Positions 10,185 to 23,081 of a DNA stretch of 64,000 bases are shown one piece after another (position 1 is the first letter of the stretch; each line of letters begins with the position of its first letter). Where the stretch lies: the NCBI GenBank assembly GCA_034638255.1, contig JAWPGT010000023.1:62001-126000 (forward strand). The letters are read 5' to 3'. The DNA is from Coprinus comatus. Its lineage: Eukaryota > Basidiomycota > Agaricomycetes > Agaricales > Agaricaceae. The translations under genes were made by a program, and so were the position numbers. The notes under the pieces were generated by a model. It searched no databases, had not been told where the DNA came from, and saw only the letters and a program-made list of their open reading frames with translations.

Positions 10185-13100
10185 GATGGGATGAGGTGCG
10201 AGGATGAAAGACGAATGGGGTGAACCCGGGCTCTTTATGAGGGAACTAACTATTTGGCCACGCTTGTCCTTACCTTATTGATCTACGTTCCCAAAAAGTG
10301 GTCAGAATTCTGGCATATTCGTTTTCTAAACTAGGCGTGTTGAACCGGTCGGCTACAGCATCCTCTCCCATGTACACCGGGGACTTGATATGGGTTGTCT
10401 CAGGAGCATTGGAATAGAAGCACAATGGACATCACACAAGAATACGTGAACTTGGAAGTGAAGTTTTTGGGGTTTCTGCCAGTTATTCAATGGCGAAAGT
10501 TGAGAACCGAGGAGTGCAAGTCGCGCCTCGGACAGGACCGCATTAAAACGACTTCATTTACCTTGAAAAAGAAATTGAGAATTGCGGAGATATTGATATT
10601 AATAGAACATAAACAAACGATTAATCCGATTTCCTCTTCTCTTGAACAACATCTGCATCGCACGCTTGGCGTGTCCACCCACAGACGAAATGAAAAGAAT
10701 AAAACTGGATAACAAGATCTTCAATGTCTTCTGGAACCAAAGGACTAACTGGAGGGCTTACACTTTACACTTTGCAACAACATGCACATGGTATTTGTAT
10801 CGCATCGCATCGCATCGCATCGGTTTCCCGCCTCTATTCTCTGTCAAGATGCTGGATGTGGCACTTCTCGGGAGGGACCCTCGTTGATATCATAGTCCAT
10901 GGCGTATAGCGTATACAAAAGGCATTGTGTTTTGTCGGTTTCATTGGTAAGTGGTCTCTGCGTTTACGAGTTAGCCGCTGGGAATTTGAACAGGGATTAG
11001 CCTAAGTAATGCTTTTTCCAGTCGCCAAACGCGTTCGACGCCCATGAAGCCATCGTGATTGTTGTCGAAGACTCACTCAACTTCCAAGGACGTTCAAAAA
11101 TCGGAGTTCTGGCGTTGATTATACTGTAGGACGTAGAGCAGTCGATCCTAAAGGCGGCAAATCATCTCTTCCAAGAATCCAGTGGGTCGTTGCCGTTAGC
11201 GAACCATCTTCCGCTCATCATCCAGCGATCCGACTCAACTCTCTTCAACATTCAACCACGCGGTGAAGGTGGACAAAGGTAGACAGTAGGTCGAAGGAGG
11301 GGAGTGGGTATGATCGTCCGTACCTTTCCAGCACTGATGCTCAACAAGGGTGACAGGAGGACAGGGACGTGCGGCTTTACTTGGAGGAATACGATCCCTG
11401 TGTGTTGGTCCCTTTTCCAAGAGCTTATATGAGTGGTGAGGTGTGAAGAGGTGGGGTGCTGTGTTGTTGGATTGTATGTTGTAAGTCAAAGCAAAGCCTT
11501 CGTATGGTGACCTTGCAATATTGATAATAGTGCAGCCGAACGAAGTAGAGATATGAGTTGCTACGTTGAATTCGAAGGACTACAACGTATTACACCCGAT
11601 CCCTAAGATGGTATACTCCAAATCTCCGCCCAGGTTTGTAGTTAAATTTCAAGAGGATTGAGACATACTTGACGAGGTCCTCCGCCCGACACAACAAGTA
11701 CAGCAGTTTCTTGTTCCAAAATTGTTCTCGATTGAATATTGAAACCTGTTCTGGAATTGTGAACAGAAAGAAATAGTGAACAGGTGGGTAGTAGCGGTGG
11801 TTGGAATTACAACATAGGGGGTGTCTTCCAGAGTCTAAGCCCAGGAGGATCGGCAGGGATATCAATACTTGAGGTCCAGCAACGATATCATTGACGGTAC
11901 AACATTCTTGAAGGAGATGCTCCTTTTTACTTTTTCCATATTTGTGCGTTTTTTTTTATCATGAATTTTCCAAAATTGTCGCGCGCGCTTAATAGAACCT
12001 AACGCGATATTGCCTTATTCCAAACGTACGCTAATGCGTAGAACAGCTGGAAGAAAGCGCACGTACGGTCAAGACTTGTCCATCAGTGTATATATATATA
12101 GGTTCAGGTTTGTTCGTTGCGTTGCGTTTGATCGGAATGGATAGGAATGTCTCACTTCTGCGTATAGGCCAACGAATGAAGACGAAATAGTGACAAGACG
12201 CGCAAAGTCACACTCCTGGAGCCGTACTGTTAAAGGATATAAAGATATGAGGCATTAACAGTGATTCCTCGCAAGGTAGAAGAGAAAGGCATACCACACG
12301 AATGTGATTCCTCCCATTGTGCATCCTTTTATTCTCTCTATCCCTCTCCTGCTGTGGGAGTGCTAGGTAACCATTTCTGAGGCAAGTCCATTGTCCAAGG
12401 TGTGCTGACCAGCGTCACCAGCTAGTAAATTGGGACGTGGATGTAGAAAAGGGTGGCGAGTGATGTATGACAAATAAAATATTGTACCTATAAAGTGAAT
12501 CTGAATTGAACCTAAATACAAGAAAATAATATTCAATATTCAGGAATCGGAACTACATGCAATCTACAACATACTTCAAGACTTCACTGGATGCAAGTGA
12601 CTATGTACATCATTAAAATATATATATCTCTGAAAATAAACCACTGAAACCTACCTATAACCCAATCCCGCTGCTTGAGTCACAATCAAGAGTCTGGGCT
12701 GAAATCCCTCTACAGTCCACTGATTTTCTTATAGTCAAAACAGTTTTAAATGGCTCTTAGCTCACCTGAACTCTCATTAAAAACTAAAAAAATTCCAAAT
12801 TCCTAGAAACCTTCACACACGTCAATCCATATTGATCGATGGTGAGAGGAGTATTATAGTAGGGTAGGTATGTAGTTTGTGTATTCATGTGCGTGTTGAC
12901 GATTAAGTAGGTGTACATCTGGTTCTATCGGAGGTGGAGGGGAGGGAAGGGAAGGATAACAACGCATTTGGAATTTCGGATGCACACTCAAGTACAAAAA
13001 TAGTACCACAAAAACATAAACAAAAACAAAAAAAAACAATACAAAAATACAACTCGACCCATGACTGCAAAGCTGACTGTGCCATTTGCTAGAGAAAGTT

Positions 13101-13481
13101 GATAATTAGAATGAGTTTGTTGTTGATGAGAACGTCAATAGTGATGGGAATACAATTCCAAACCCAATATGTATTTTGGGTTGGGCTCCAGGAAGAGGTT
13201 AGATTTCGAGAAGAGCGAAGCTCGAAATTGTCTTTTCTAGCAGCTGAACCCAAGTTCAATATCGAGACAGAATGTCTTGGCTACTGATACATGTGGGGAG
13301 GTAAGAAATGGTTATGTTGTATTCTATTCAAGCTGATTCCTACGATGCTGGATCTTTTCGACATTTCTTTTAATAATGCGTGTTTCTGAGACTGAAGTGA
13401 TATGGTTTGAGTGCGTACAGAGGTATACATTGTCTATGTCAGGGTATGTGTAATGATGATATATGTGAGGAGGTTAAAGGG
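10185..13481. other. 3.3 kb with no confident gene
   Basis: A few minus-strand snippets between 10.95 and 11.87 kb look coding-like. Examples are PPVTLVEHQCWK before a GTACGG donor (about 11330), VESDRWMMSGRWFANGNDP (about 11240-11180) and IINARTPIFERPWKL before GTGAGT (about 11130-11085). They cannot be joined into one frame. They may be remains of a gene. The rest (11.9-13.5 kb) is AT-rich with short tracts and no recognisable feature. Confidence 0.35.
10799..10822. repeat. Pentanucleotide microsatellite (ATCGC)n
   Basis: Between four and five perfect tandem copies of the 5-mer ATCGC in otherwise unannotated DNA. Confidence 0.8.
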
Positions 13482-14686
13482 TTAGAGTCTTTCGGTTTTG
13501 CGTCGTTTTGGAAGCGGAACAGTAGAAATAAATGGGTGTTGAGAAGTGGTAGCGGTTGCCGACGAGTGTTGAGTAGGCCTAGATGTGTGTTGAGTAGGAG
13601 TACTAGGTCTGGATTTGCGTAACGGCCTGAGAGTGCCAGCGTTTTCGATGCCCTTCAGAATCATTATACGTGAGAAGATGCAATAGACGGCATGTCCTAC
13701 TCACGATGAGAGGTTCTTCTACTAGCAAGGAATCGTCAAGATCTTGTACAGTAGGCGACGGACGACTGAGTTTGCTCAATGCTCGCAACTTGACTTTCAT
13801 GAGTGTGTACTAGTACGGTATTATCTATTAATTGTCATTCAAACACAATAGTGAGCAAACGCACCTTTTTATCCCGTTCTGCTTGTTCCTCCTTCAGCTT
13901 CTCTGCCTCTTTCTCTTTCGCAGCCACCTCATCCAACTTCTTACGAAGGGACCGCGTCAACCGTCTATTCGCATCTTGTTCCGATTTCCGTCGTTCCTTT
14001 TCATGAGCTAGGTCGCCTTTCGCTGTAGACAAAGTATGCTCGCGTTCGGCAATTATGCGGTTTAGTATCTTGATTTCGTCTGTAAGTGCATCTTTTGCCA
14101 TGAGTTGTGCTTTTGCAGTGTTTAATTGCTGGCGTAGTTCTTGGTTCGTTTCTCGTACATCCTCTAATTCGGACATTAGGGGTGCAACACGTTCTTCAAG
14201 TCTATGCGCTGCGTCAATTAACGCTTCCTGTGGGGAAACGTTCCCATTTCTCTAGTCAATGTTATATTATTCTATGGTTGTTAGACTCACGGTTTTATCA
14301 TTATGATTCCGTGTTGACTCCTCCGCAAATTTTCTGATCATATTGCCAGCTGTTTCAACAAAAATGAATGATGTTTCGCAATCAATGGTGTCAAGTCGGC
14401 TTAGGATTTGACTTGATTTATCGTTGGTATGATCCAGGAAATCGAGGTATATACGGAAAGGTTCTTGAGTACCCCATTCTCCTCTACATGTTGCACATTT
14501 TCGCTTTTTGGAGAGATATTCTGTACATTTGTGACAGAAACCGTGGCCTAGAAAAGTGAAGGTTCAATTTTATGAGCATAGAAATCTAATATAGTCCGTT
14601 TCATTGTAATACACACCGCAAAGTTGGAATAAGAATTTATCATGAGGGAACGTGTATTTACATATATTACACTGAAGTTCGGACAT
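13482..14686 (-). CDS. RING-finger coiled-coil protein, probable E3 ubiquitin ligase
   Basis: Five exons: 14686-14617, 14547-14291, about 14229-13865, about 13788-13700 and about 13638-13482. The N-terminus is a RING: CNICKYTFPHDKFLFQLCGH, then GFCHKC and CATCRGEW, giving the C3HC4-like ligand order within the first 45 residues. Exons 2-3 form a long charged coiled coil (about residues 110-230) with many Glu, Lys and Arg heptads (ETNQELRQQL, EKEAEKLKEEQAERDKK). The C-terminus is Ser/Thr/Pro-rich and ends with PLPKRRK, a likely nuclear localisation signal. RING proteins of this build transfer ubiquitin from an E2; the substrate is unknown. The start is the first Met, directly before the RING. 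Confidence 0.75.
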
Positions 14687-15296
14687 GGATGAGATTGTAA
14701 GCAGGTGGTGGTTGCGGCGAATCAACCAATCGGAATTACCAACACGTGATTATCTCTCGGATGATGCCTTTGATCCGTCGATATCGAAGTCAGATTTGAA
14801 TTAACACAATGAGCTCTACATAGTTATTATTGTTTGGTGGAACAATGCTGTATTGCAGTATGCTAAACAACTATTGATATGATCTTCTCACTTGGCATGC
14901 CATATCTCGAAGGTTCCATAACGGGGGTACGATTTTTCGTCCAATAGCCGATGGTCAATTACCCATAATTACTTGGCTTTTAAAATTTCCTTTACACTGC
15001 GTACCCTTAAATACCCATACAATTCATCGTTGATTACATTCAGGCTCGTACCTCAGACCCAGACATAATAGGACACGCAAATTTCCACATACGGTTACTG
15101 TTTGGATCACAATTTCAAAACTAATTCATTCCATAGGTACAATGGTATCTAAGCTTAACACAATTTTCAGCTTCAACACCAATCAAACCATCCGTCGTCA
15201 ATTAATGTATATTGGTGACAAAGGACATACTGTGTCTAATGACACAGTAATATCAGATTATCCAGAAGTCGCGGTAGCAACTTCATGATGGCCAAG

Positions 15297-15304
15297 TATA
15301 AAAG
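15297..15304 (+). promoter_or_regulatory. TATA box of the zinc-finger gene
   Basis: TATAAAAG 64-71 bases upstream of the ATG at 15368, an ordinary core-promoter spacing for a fungal gene with a short leader. Confidence 0.55.
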
Positions 15305-15367
15305 GCGTTTTAAAATTCAACACTCATTCCACCTACCAGATCTTCTATCCAGCGTTCTCTAGATATT

Positions 15368-16681
15368 ATGAACACCCCTCATACTCGACAAGAAGACACT
15401 TTAAATGTTCCCCCCGGACCACATTTTCTTTGCAAATACTGCCCATTACGGTGTCAAACATGGTCAGAGGTCTTCCATCATATGAATGAATCTCACGGCC
15501 ATAATCCAAAGTGCGTAGCTCATATGACATAACCTCCCTGGTCATACTTCGCTTTTAATTCTAATGATTATCCTCTGTAAAATAGAATTAAATGGTGTGG
15601 CTACACCAACAGCATTAAACCTACTTGCACTGGTCAAGGCAAAAATCCGAATTCAAGGGCAGTCAGATTTAACATGGAAACGCATGCGCGTACCCAGTAC
15701 GTCCTCCGTTTGAGCTATCAATAACTACGTGAGCTTTTCTTTTTAGTACCGGCGACAAGATACACAAGTGTGAGTATTGTCAAGACAAGGCATTTGTGGA
15801 CAGGTCTCAGAGAAATAAACACCAAAAGAAATGCCTCGAGAGTCAGTACGTACCCTCAGGATCGCATGGCTCCCAAATCTTTTGTTCCATATAATCTCAC
15901 TAACATTTAAAGGTTGAAGAAACATACTAAACATCAAAAAGGACGACACTCAAAGGCTACAGATACGACCGTCATACACAACATACCATTACTGGTTGAA
16001 ACTAACCCTGAGACTTCAGTATTGACAACCTTACAACACATGGATGTGATTTCTAATTCCGACTTCAACACATTCACAACAAGTAACAGTAACAGCAGCA
16101 AGCTGTTTAACTTTGGACCGACTCAGTATCCAAGTCCTGAAACCCAAAAAATACATGAGTCTAATTTTGATTCATACTTCGACGCTTTTGTGGAAAGTAT
16201 TGGCAGTAAGCCATTTACATTTGAGCCAATTGTCAATTCAACCCAGTACCCTTGGCCCGAACCCCACAACAACTCCTCAACAATGAATAGCACACCCAGT
16301 TACTATAGTGTTCCACTCACTGTCCCGTCTTCCTATAACCAACTCCCGCGCAACCACACCAGCATATTTCCTCTACATTCTTATTCAATCCCCGAAATTG
16401 GATTGGCTCCAAATTTGGCCACAACTTCAGTTTCAACCTCGACTCCTAATACTTATCTTGGTGTTCCCCAGTATTCTACCTCAAGTTCCACTTCCGATTC
16501 AGCACAAGTTGTGAATCGTCTACCTAAAGGTGACAATACTCGCAAGACACAGTGGATTCCAATTTCTGATTTTTACGCAAATCAAGGAATTGATCCTAAA
16601 TTGGCTGTTTCAATGATTTGTTGGAATGCTGGTGGATTGGTGGGATTTGAAAGTGAGGATAAGGCTAACAGCGTGGATTGA
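15368..16681 (+). CDS. C2H2-like zinc-finger protein with Ser/Thr/Asn-rich tail
   Basis: Four exons join in phase: 15368-15510, 15586-15696, 15747-15845 and 15913-16681. Finger 1 is CKYC (residues about 23-26) with HHMNESH, i.e. C-x2-C-x12-H-x4-H. A middle, longer-spaced unit (WCGYTNSIKPTC ... THARTQHTGDKIHK) contains the classic linker HTGDKIHKC. Finger 3 is CEYC ... NKHQKKC followed by LKKHTKHQKGRH. The remaining 240 or so residues are low-complexity Ser/Thr/Asn/Pro, as in fungal transcription factors, ending in a short ordered segment (IDPKLAVSMICWNAGG). DNA binding is likely; target genes are unknown. Confidence 0.75.
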
Positions 16682-17102
16682 GATTATAATAGTTTAGGAG
16701 GGAGTTCTGGAATTTGTTGTAGATATTTAAATGCTGATTGTTGGATTTTTATGTTAGCAATATGTACATAACTATACCCAAGACGTGGTTACTGGATAAC
16801 ACGCATTTTTATGACTTGTCTTACTATATAGTAACCTGTCACTTAATGAAGAGTACTGTTGTCAATGTCATCCGTTCTTGAATTGCAAAAGATGTAACCT
16901 TGGACAAGTTACAGTCCAATGTACAGAGTCACAACACCAAAATTTTCGGACATGGAATGCAAATTAAACTTCGAGTCAAGTTGTAAAAATAAGACACTAA
17001 GAGGTGGCACGCCGGAGTTACAATTAAATCAGGCCGCACCCCGTGGCTTGAACCAAATGCAACATTATTACATCAGATACCCTTACATCTGCCTTACCTT
17101 AT

Positions 17103-17126
17103 GTCCCCTTCGGGGTGACATACGAA

Positions 17127-17157
<31 letters not shown>

Positions 17158-17222
17158 GGCCCCTGCACAAGGATGACACGCTTTTCCGGAGTGGTAGATC
17201 TACGGATCTCAATATTTATTTT
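17103..17222 (+). ncRNA. U6 spliceosomal snRNA
   Basis: A near-universal U6 core is present without an intron: the 5' stem-loop GTCCCCTTCGGGGTGAC at 17103, TTGGAACGATACAGAGA with the ACAGAGA box at 17141-17147, the AGC triad at 17153-17155 and GCACAAGGATGACACGC up to 17181. U6 pairs with U4 and U2 and with the 5' splice site in the spliceosome. The 3' end is not certain: the segment after GACACGC diverges from the usual form and carries its own short hairpin (AGATCTACGGATCT). The first T run able to stop RNA polymerase III is at 17219-17222. The mature RNA may be about 103 bases. Confidence 0.93.
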
Positions 17223-17319
17223 GTTGTGTTTTCTTATTATTTATATTTTATTTTATATTTGATGCATTTTTGGTATTTCACAAATTGGGTTATGTTTTAA
17301 TTTTATTCCTCTTTTATGG

Positions 17320-17330
17320 AACTCGATTCC
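17320..17330 (+). promoter_or_regulatory. Candidate downstream B box of the U6 gene
   Basis: AACTCGATTCC keeps the TCGATTCC core of the TFIIIC B box (GGTTCGANTCC) and lies about 218 bases after the U6 start. This is the arrangement of yeast SNR6, where the B box lies beyond the terminator. The first three positions differ from consensus. No convincing TATA box is seen 25-30 bases upstream of U6. Confidence 0.4.
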
Positions 17331-18117
17331 GTCCAACTACATACTGCGCAGTCAAATGTAAACCATTACAATTAATAATGAAAAAAGGCATGTTAAGTAT
17401 ATAAAAGAGTCTGTTTTAGGAGAGATGATTGTGAGTAATACTGTCTCTTCAACCCCTTTTCTCTTCTAGTTGCTACAAAAGCTGAAATGATATACAAAAA
17501 TGCCAGAATTGCTCGTTCTTTTCTTTCTTTTTTACGCAAGGAAGTGGTACTAGCTCGATCAGGAGTTTAAGTCCAAGTAGAGTGTCGCATTTACATGGTA
17601 AAACGTGAGATTGGGAAATAGTAGATAGAGGATGTGCTGTTAATATGTGAGCATACACGCAACAGACTTGGGAGTAAAAACCGAGAGAAAAGATGAAACT
17701 GGCTGGGCTTTTAGATTGTGAGACATTCAATACATGCGGAATACGAGAAGAGGACCGATAATTGAAAATCGGTAATAATGCTAGTTTTTGAAATAGGTCA
17801 AGGTCAAGGTAGTTGAGGGTTATTCCAAGTGATCTTTGAATGAAGAAAGAAACTGGCTAAGCGATGCAATGTGATTTCCGTGAAGTGCAAAAATTTCGTT
17901 GCCATTGGTGTTATTTGAAAAATGCGATATCGCGCCTTGTACGATGAAGAACGAGTGGGATATTGAGAGGAGTTTCAATAGGTTTGCCATAAATAATCTA
18001 TAAGGGGGGAAGGAATAATGGGGCAGTGAAGATCTAATACAATTGCTATGAAAAAACAAGTCAACAAACTAATCGCTGTTTTACAAACGTGAACTTACAG
18101 TATAAATATCATCTATA

Positions 18118-19006
18118 TCATGACGACGAAGGGTTGGAATTTTCGTCCAAGGCTTTAATAGGCTCTACCCGTGAAGAGCTTCCCTCGATTTGCAAAGGCA
18201 CAGTACTTGTCCCTTTGACAAACTTTAAGAGTGAATTTGGATCCCATTTTTCATCGTGAACATCCGTCCATCCACCCTTCATACCTATCCACACCACTCG
18301 TTCGAGAACCCGCGTAAGTTCGTCATTTCTATGAGGAAGTATGTTAGTATGTGAGATAACGTTTAGGAAGGTAAAAGGGAACTCACCTCTCTTTCACATC
18401 TTCAATTTCAGTACCCCACTTGCTTTCCAGCGCATCAACTTTTTGCGTCAGTACCGTTATTTGTTCAGTAAGCTCTTCCAGTTTATCGTCTACGTTGTCC
18501 CTTCGTTTAGACTGTGACCGTGATGAACGCCAACCTTCGCCAACGATTAATCCAACCGCGACCGTAAATAGGAAACCTTCAGCCATGAAGTTGGCACCAC
18601 TCTCAATAGCCCTATACAGTAAACATTCAACCGAGGTATTCAGAGAAACATGGATTATGATTTACCGTGTCTCCGAGAGAGGCCGTATGTGACGTGCTGG
18701 TTCACCTAAAATGTTGGTACGAAGCTGAACCTCTGAACGATGCATAAGTTGGGCGAGATCTACACAAATTTCACGAAATCGTTCATGTCTTGTTTTAATA
18801 ATGAGTAAGAGACTTATTCTCTACCATACACAAAACATACTGTTTAGCCTGGTTCTTGATTCGGCTTGCAATTGGCTTGGCAAGAGTCTATTGGGATATT
18901 GAAGTAATCATAAGAGACCTTTATTTCAGTCATAAATATGGGGAATAGGATGTAAACATGAACCACTCACCCTGATAAGCAAGGTTGCTATCTTTACTGA
19001 CGCCAT
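18118..19006 (-). CDS. OPA3: OPA3-like mitochondrial protein
   Basis: Five exons join cleanly: 19006-18971, 18887-18841, 18788-18666, 18610-18387 and a last exon ending at 18118. The N-terminus is MASVKIATLLIRTLAKPIAN, then RIKNQAKQ and a HERFREICVDLAQLMHR segment, then ARHIRPLSETRAIESGANFM and the hydrophobic EGFLFTVAVGLIVGEGWRSS, followed by a coiled coil (LEELTEQITVLTQKVDALE). This order is that of OPA3 proteins, located at mitochondrial membranes and affecting mitochondrial shape; the exact molecular role is unsettled. The C-terminal 70 residues after the coiled coil look fungal-specific. The start is the only Met that fits the conserved N-terminal helix. Confidence 0.88.
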
Positions 19007-19692
19007 GATAAGTCGAATGTGAAGGTATATCCTCTGCCAAACAATTCCTAATAACTCCGCCTTGGCCGGCCGCGTGTCCCAACGGCAAACCCCTCTTTTA
19101 GGGAAATCGCCGTTCCGGAAATCCGAATCCGACGCCGAGATCCCGGAGTCTCTTGAATCCTGTCTTTCTCTACTTCTACGACATGCGTTACTGCGATCTG
19201 TCACTTGGACTCGGAACAGAAAAAGTTTTTCTGCCTTAGATCTTATAGCCATCACTGTTAATGGATCTGAACACTTGACTTCAAAATCTGGTCTTCTGTT
19301 TCTCCTGCTTGCGGCCAATGTTTAATGACGACCCATTAGATATATCGTGTCTCTGTACATCATCGGCTCGCGTACTGAACCTAAAAGTGGTATCTGATGA
19401 TTTTGGCTCACAAAACTGAGATCGTTGGATTTCAAAATCTTGGTCCTTTCCAGACCAGCCAATTGTCTCCCTTACGAGCTTCATGGTTGGGTTTGCATCG
19501 TTATCTTGCAGATTTGACGGTGAACGGTGAGATAAATCATACTTAAACTCGCAGGTTATATTCTCATGAGTTCGTCTAATTAGATGAACCGATTTGACTC
19601 GACCGAATCATCCTGCCCTTTCCACGCACCTCATATATACAAGAAGCGGTTTTCAGTCGGTTTCTTTACACCACCCACCTGTCTATAACTCC

Positions 19693-20537
19693 ATGCCATT
19701 CATTCTCTTATCATTCGTCTTGACCGGTGTTGTTCTCGGCACCTTTGTTAATATTGAGAATGTTTTTGCCCGTGTTGGCAATAACTTGGGGGATGCTATA
19801 CAAGACGACAGCGATCTGCGCATGCTGCAGATCATCGAGAACATATTCAACCTTCGGTAAGTATCCCTTTCAATTTGACGATACGACCCTATCTCAAATA
19901 TCTTTTCATTAGCGGTCGACCTCCTGGTCAATGGCTCAGGGACTGGATTTCCCGACTCAATTATTCCATTAACATGGACCCCTCCTCCACCTCCAACGAT
20001 ATTCAGTTCCAACAGGCCTTGCGCACTGTTGATAGTGCTCGTTATACTCTCATTTTCTCTTTACAGGAAATGGAATATGCTCAGCTACTATCAGCAGCAA
20101 GATCTGCACTCGCCAATATCGGTACATTCGAGCAAGCTACCAACAAGAAACTTCATATCCATTATGTTCTTTCTTATATCATGATTGAGAATATCTGTGG
20201 TCGCATGGGATTGATATTCAGTCCCCAGGTCTTAAACAATGCCACAGATGAAGTTTCGCGATGGATGATACAAGACCGTAACAATGATTTCGACACATTC
20301 CCTCTGGCATTCGCCAACTTGTTCGACTCGCAAGACACCGGATATACTATTGTTAAGAAAGTATTTCGGCCCATTTTCAACGTGCTTGTGCCGCTTTTAT
20401 TAGCGGTCATGCGCGCTGTCGACAACGATCCGAGGGTCAAAGCTACCATGGAACACTTTCTTGACGATCCGACTTCACTTCGTCAATACACTTCCATTCA
20501 AGCAAATACCGGTATCAGTGTCAGAGAGATGTTATGA
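19693..20537 (+). CDS. Uncharacterised protein with hydrophobic N-terminus
   Basis: Two exons, 19693-19856 and 19913-20537, give about 262 residues. The first 26 residues (MPFILLSFVLTGVVLGTFVN...) form a likely signal peptide or anchor; the rest is helical with no motif I recognise. A TATATA lies about 60 bases upstream of this ATG, which favours it over an upstream in-frame codon at 19594. The stop TGA at 20535-20537 is directly followed by another ATG frame of 107 codons (20538-20861), discussed under findings. The divergent neighbour is the OPA3-like gene, about 690 bases away. Confidence 0.55.
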
Positions 20538-20861
20538 ATGACATCCATTCGCGCATCACGCCTCTTGGTAATACCTCTCCTGCTAGCAGCAATTGGTCGC
20601 GTATCACTGAGCTCATTTCCCGGCTCCGTTCTCGTGGTAATTCCAGGTCAGATTTGTTTCATTTTTTCTTTATTAACAGATTCTTTTCTCATCATTTTCT
20701 CGTTCGGTCTGATTATGAACAGCTTCAATAACGGTAGAGCTGGAGCCGAAGACGTCGAGGCTCAGGGTGGGATACCTGAGTCTCTTTTGTTTGATGAAGA
20801 GATGAACTATTGTGCTGCGGTTTTAGTAGTTATGTTGATGAAGCTTCACGCTGAGTTTTAA
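20538..20861 (+). other. Hydrophobic frame starting directly after the upstream stop
   Basis: The 107-codon frame MTSIRASRLLVIPLLLAAIG... contains two or three strongly hydrophobic segments (IPLLLAAIG; VLVVIPGQICFIFSLLTDS; LIIFSFGLIM) and an acidic end. It could be a separate small membrane protein, or the C-terminal part of the upstream protein reached by an intron or frameshift. A second overlapping frame at 20534-20731 is also open, so the true reading is unclear. Confidence 0.3.
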
Positions 20862-23081
20862 GCGCGCAGGCAGACCCGAAGAGCCTCGAAGGCGCTCTGT
20901 ATAATGTTTTTTCTTCCTTCATTGTCGTCGTTTGATATGTGTTTTGTCGTTTGCTTTTATGTTTTGTTGTGATGTGATGTGATATATCTGCTCTCTCGAT
21001 GTTTTGTTTTCGCGTGTTTTCGTTTGTACTCATTAAATTTTAATGCTATGCAGTGTGTAGCCTTACATACACCGCTGACCGGTTACCGTGGATCATGTAT
21101 CGTGATACATGGGGCCTTGGCATAATAAGGTTTAAAACAGCATTGTCGATCTCCGATACCTGCAAGAAAATCCAATCAAGTTGAATTCCTTTTGAAAATC
21201 TACGATTTGGATCCCGAGGGATTCAAGCGCTTGTTTTTGAATATTCCCCGAGGGGCCTATACCCTAACAATTCCAAGCTCATAGATATCATTCTTGATTA
21301 GTGGCTCTTGACAATAAAGTTTGACACCTCACCAAACGGTTCTCAGTTCTGAATGTTTTGATATCGAACAATCAAACCCCAAAAGTTAGGAACTTGAAGA
21401 ACCTAATTTTTGAAATCGCGCTCAAACGAAAACGTTCAGCGTTCAGTTTCTCGATCTATACTTATATATATATTAAGAAACGGAAAACCGACCCCGAAGT
21501 ACCGACCCCCTTCACCTTCACTTCCCAGTTCCCAGTTCCCCGTTCTCCAGTTCCTCGTTTCCTAATACCCCACATTGGTAAGCTTAAGTACCGATCAATA
21601 CTAGATGTATATATAACATATTATGTACACTTATGTTAGTGGTACACTGGTAAAAGTAATTTAATTTCGGATTTCTCGGGTGATTGTAGTGTGTCGGATG
21701 TTGGATGTTGCTGCGTATTAACGGGCTTGTTTACCCTCCATGTGTCTACAAATCTTACTAAAAAAAAAAAGAAGAAAAAAGAAAAAAGCTACAGAATCGT
21801 AAAGCAGTGTGTTCGAAACAGTGGTTCTAACCCTTATTTACTATACTATACTCAATACCAAACAGCGTCCAGCGCAGGCGCTCAAGCTAAAGTCTGAGAT
21901 CTAAGTAGTACTTGTCGTCGCAAGTATAAGTGGGGGAGAAATCAGGTAGTTATTGTACTGAATCCAAGTCTGAATCATCGAATGTTCTCGAACTTTTTTT
22001 TTTTCTCACAGCGTGATTCATAAAGACTTCGATACAAACTGGGGAGGGGGGTGAGAATTAGTAGTTTAGCACAATTCAGAAAAAATGCAGTGTACAGTGT
22101 ACACGGTGACCATTGACCGTAGTAAGCCTCGAGGCTAATAAGGTTCTTTTCACTTGGTCCATTAGAAGTCTGGAACCCATTTATAACGATTTCCGCGGAT
22201 TTTTAAGTTCAAATCTTTTATCATATCTTCGAATTCTCAACTCGCTTTATGTGCGAGTCTATGACTCAAGCTATACTATACACACGTACAATTCCCGATG
22301 GGTATACCATACCATCCACTTGGTAATACTAATACTACTGGTTTACTAGCCCATCTAACTTCTTACTTCTGATAGTACTGATAGTGTTCTACGATTGAAT
22401 GCGGGTACAGCTGCGCATTCGAGTCATATTACTTTTTGTCCTAGATTCTGGAAAGTGATGGTATGCGATAGAATCTATTTATAATTAGATTATCTTTCTT
22501 TGATTAATTAGATTGAATGGGGATGACGTGTCGAATGTAAACAGTATGGGGGAGATATATTGATAGGGGTATTTGAAAAATTTTGGGGTTGGTGTCAATG
22601 AGTCGTGCATGTGCGTCGCGAATCGTGATATAGTTGAGTTGGATTTTTGTGTGTGTGTGTGTGTGTTTTTTTTTGAATTTAGAACTGGTTTGTATGACTC
22701 AATTTTGGACTCATGACTCAAGAAAAATCAAGATTCAAGATTCACTCAAGAATCTGATGCATATATTTTGTAGTTTACATATTTATTAAAGAAAAAATAA
22801 TGCTGTTATAATACAAAATGATAATGATAAGTACATTAGCTGGATCTTGAGTTGTTGAGTTTTTCTCTCTAGAAATAAATAACAAATATCAGCTACCAAA
22901 AATCCAGAAACCAAAAACCAAAAACACTCACTTTCATTTCATTTCCTTCCATTAATAACATAAATAAAATAAATAACATAAATAAATCTACCCACAAAAA
23001 GAAATCATCAACAAAACCTCCCAAAAAAAAAACCAGGAAACTTGAAACAAAAAAACTCACTCAGAAATCCACATATCTTTT

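Noticed and set aside
11000..11095. EF-hand-like translation FDNNHDGFMGVERVWR on the minus strand (caleosin-like)
   Set aside because: A stop lies just upstream in that frame with no acceptor between, and the bases overlap a GTGAGT donor of another candidate exon.
17820..18059. 79-codon minus-strand frame downstream of the OPA3-like gene
   Set aside because: The OPA3 frame already ends at 18118; the fragment has no start context or family resemblance.
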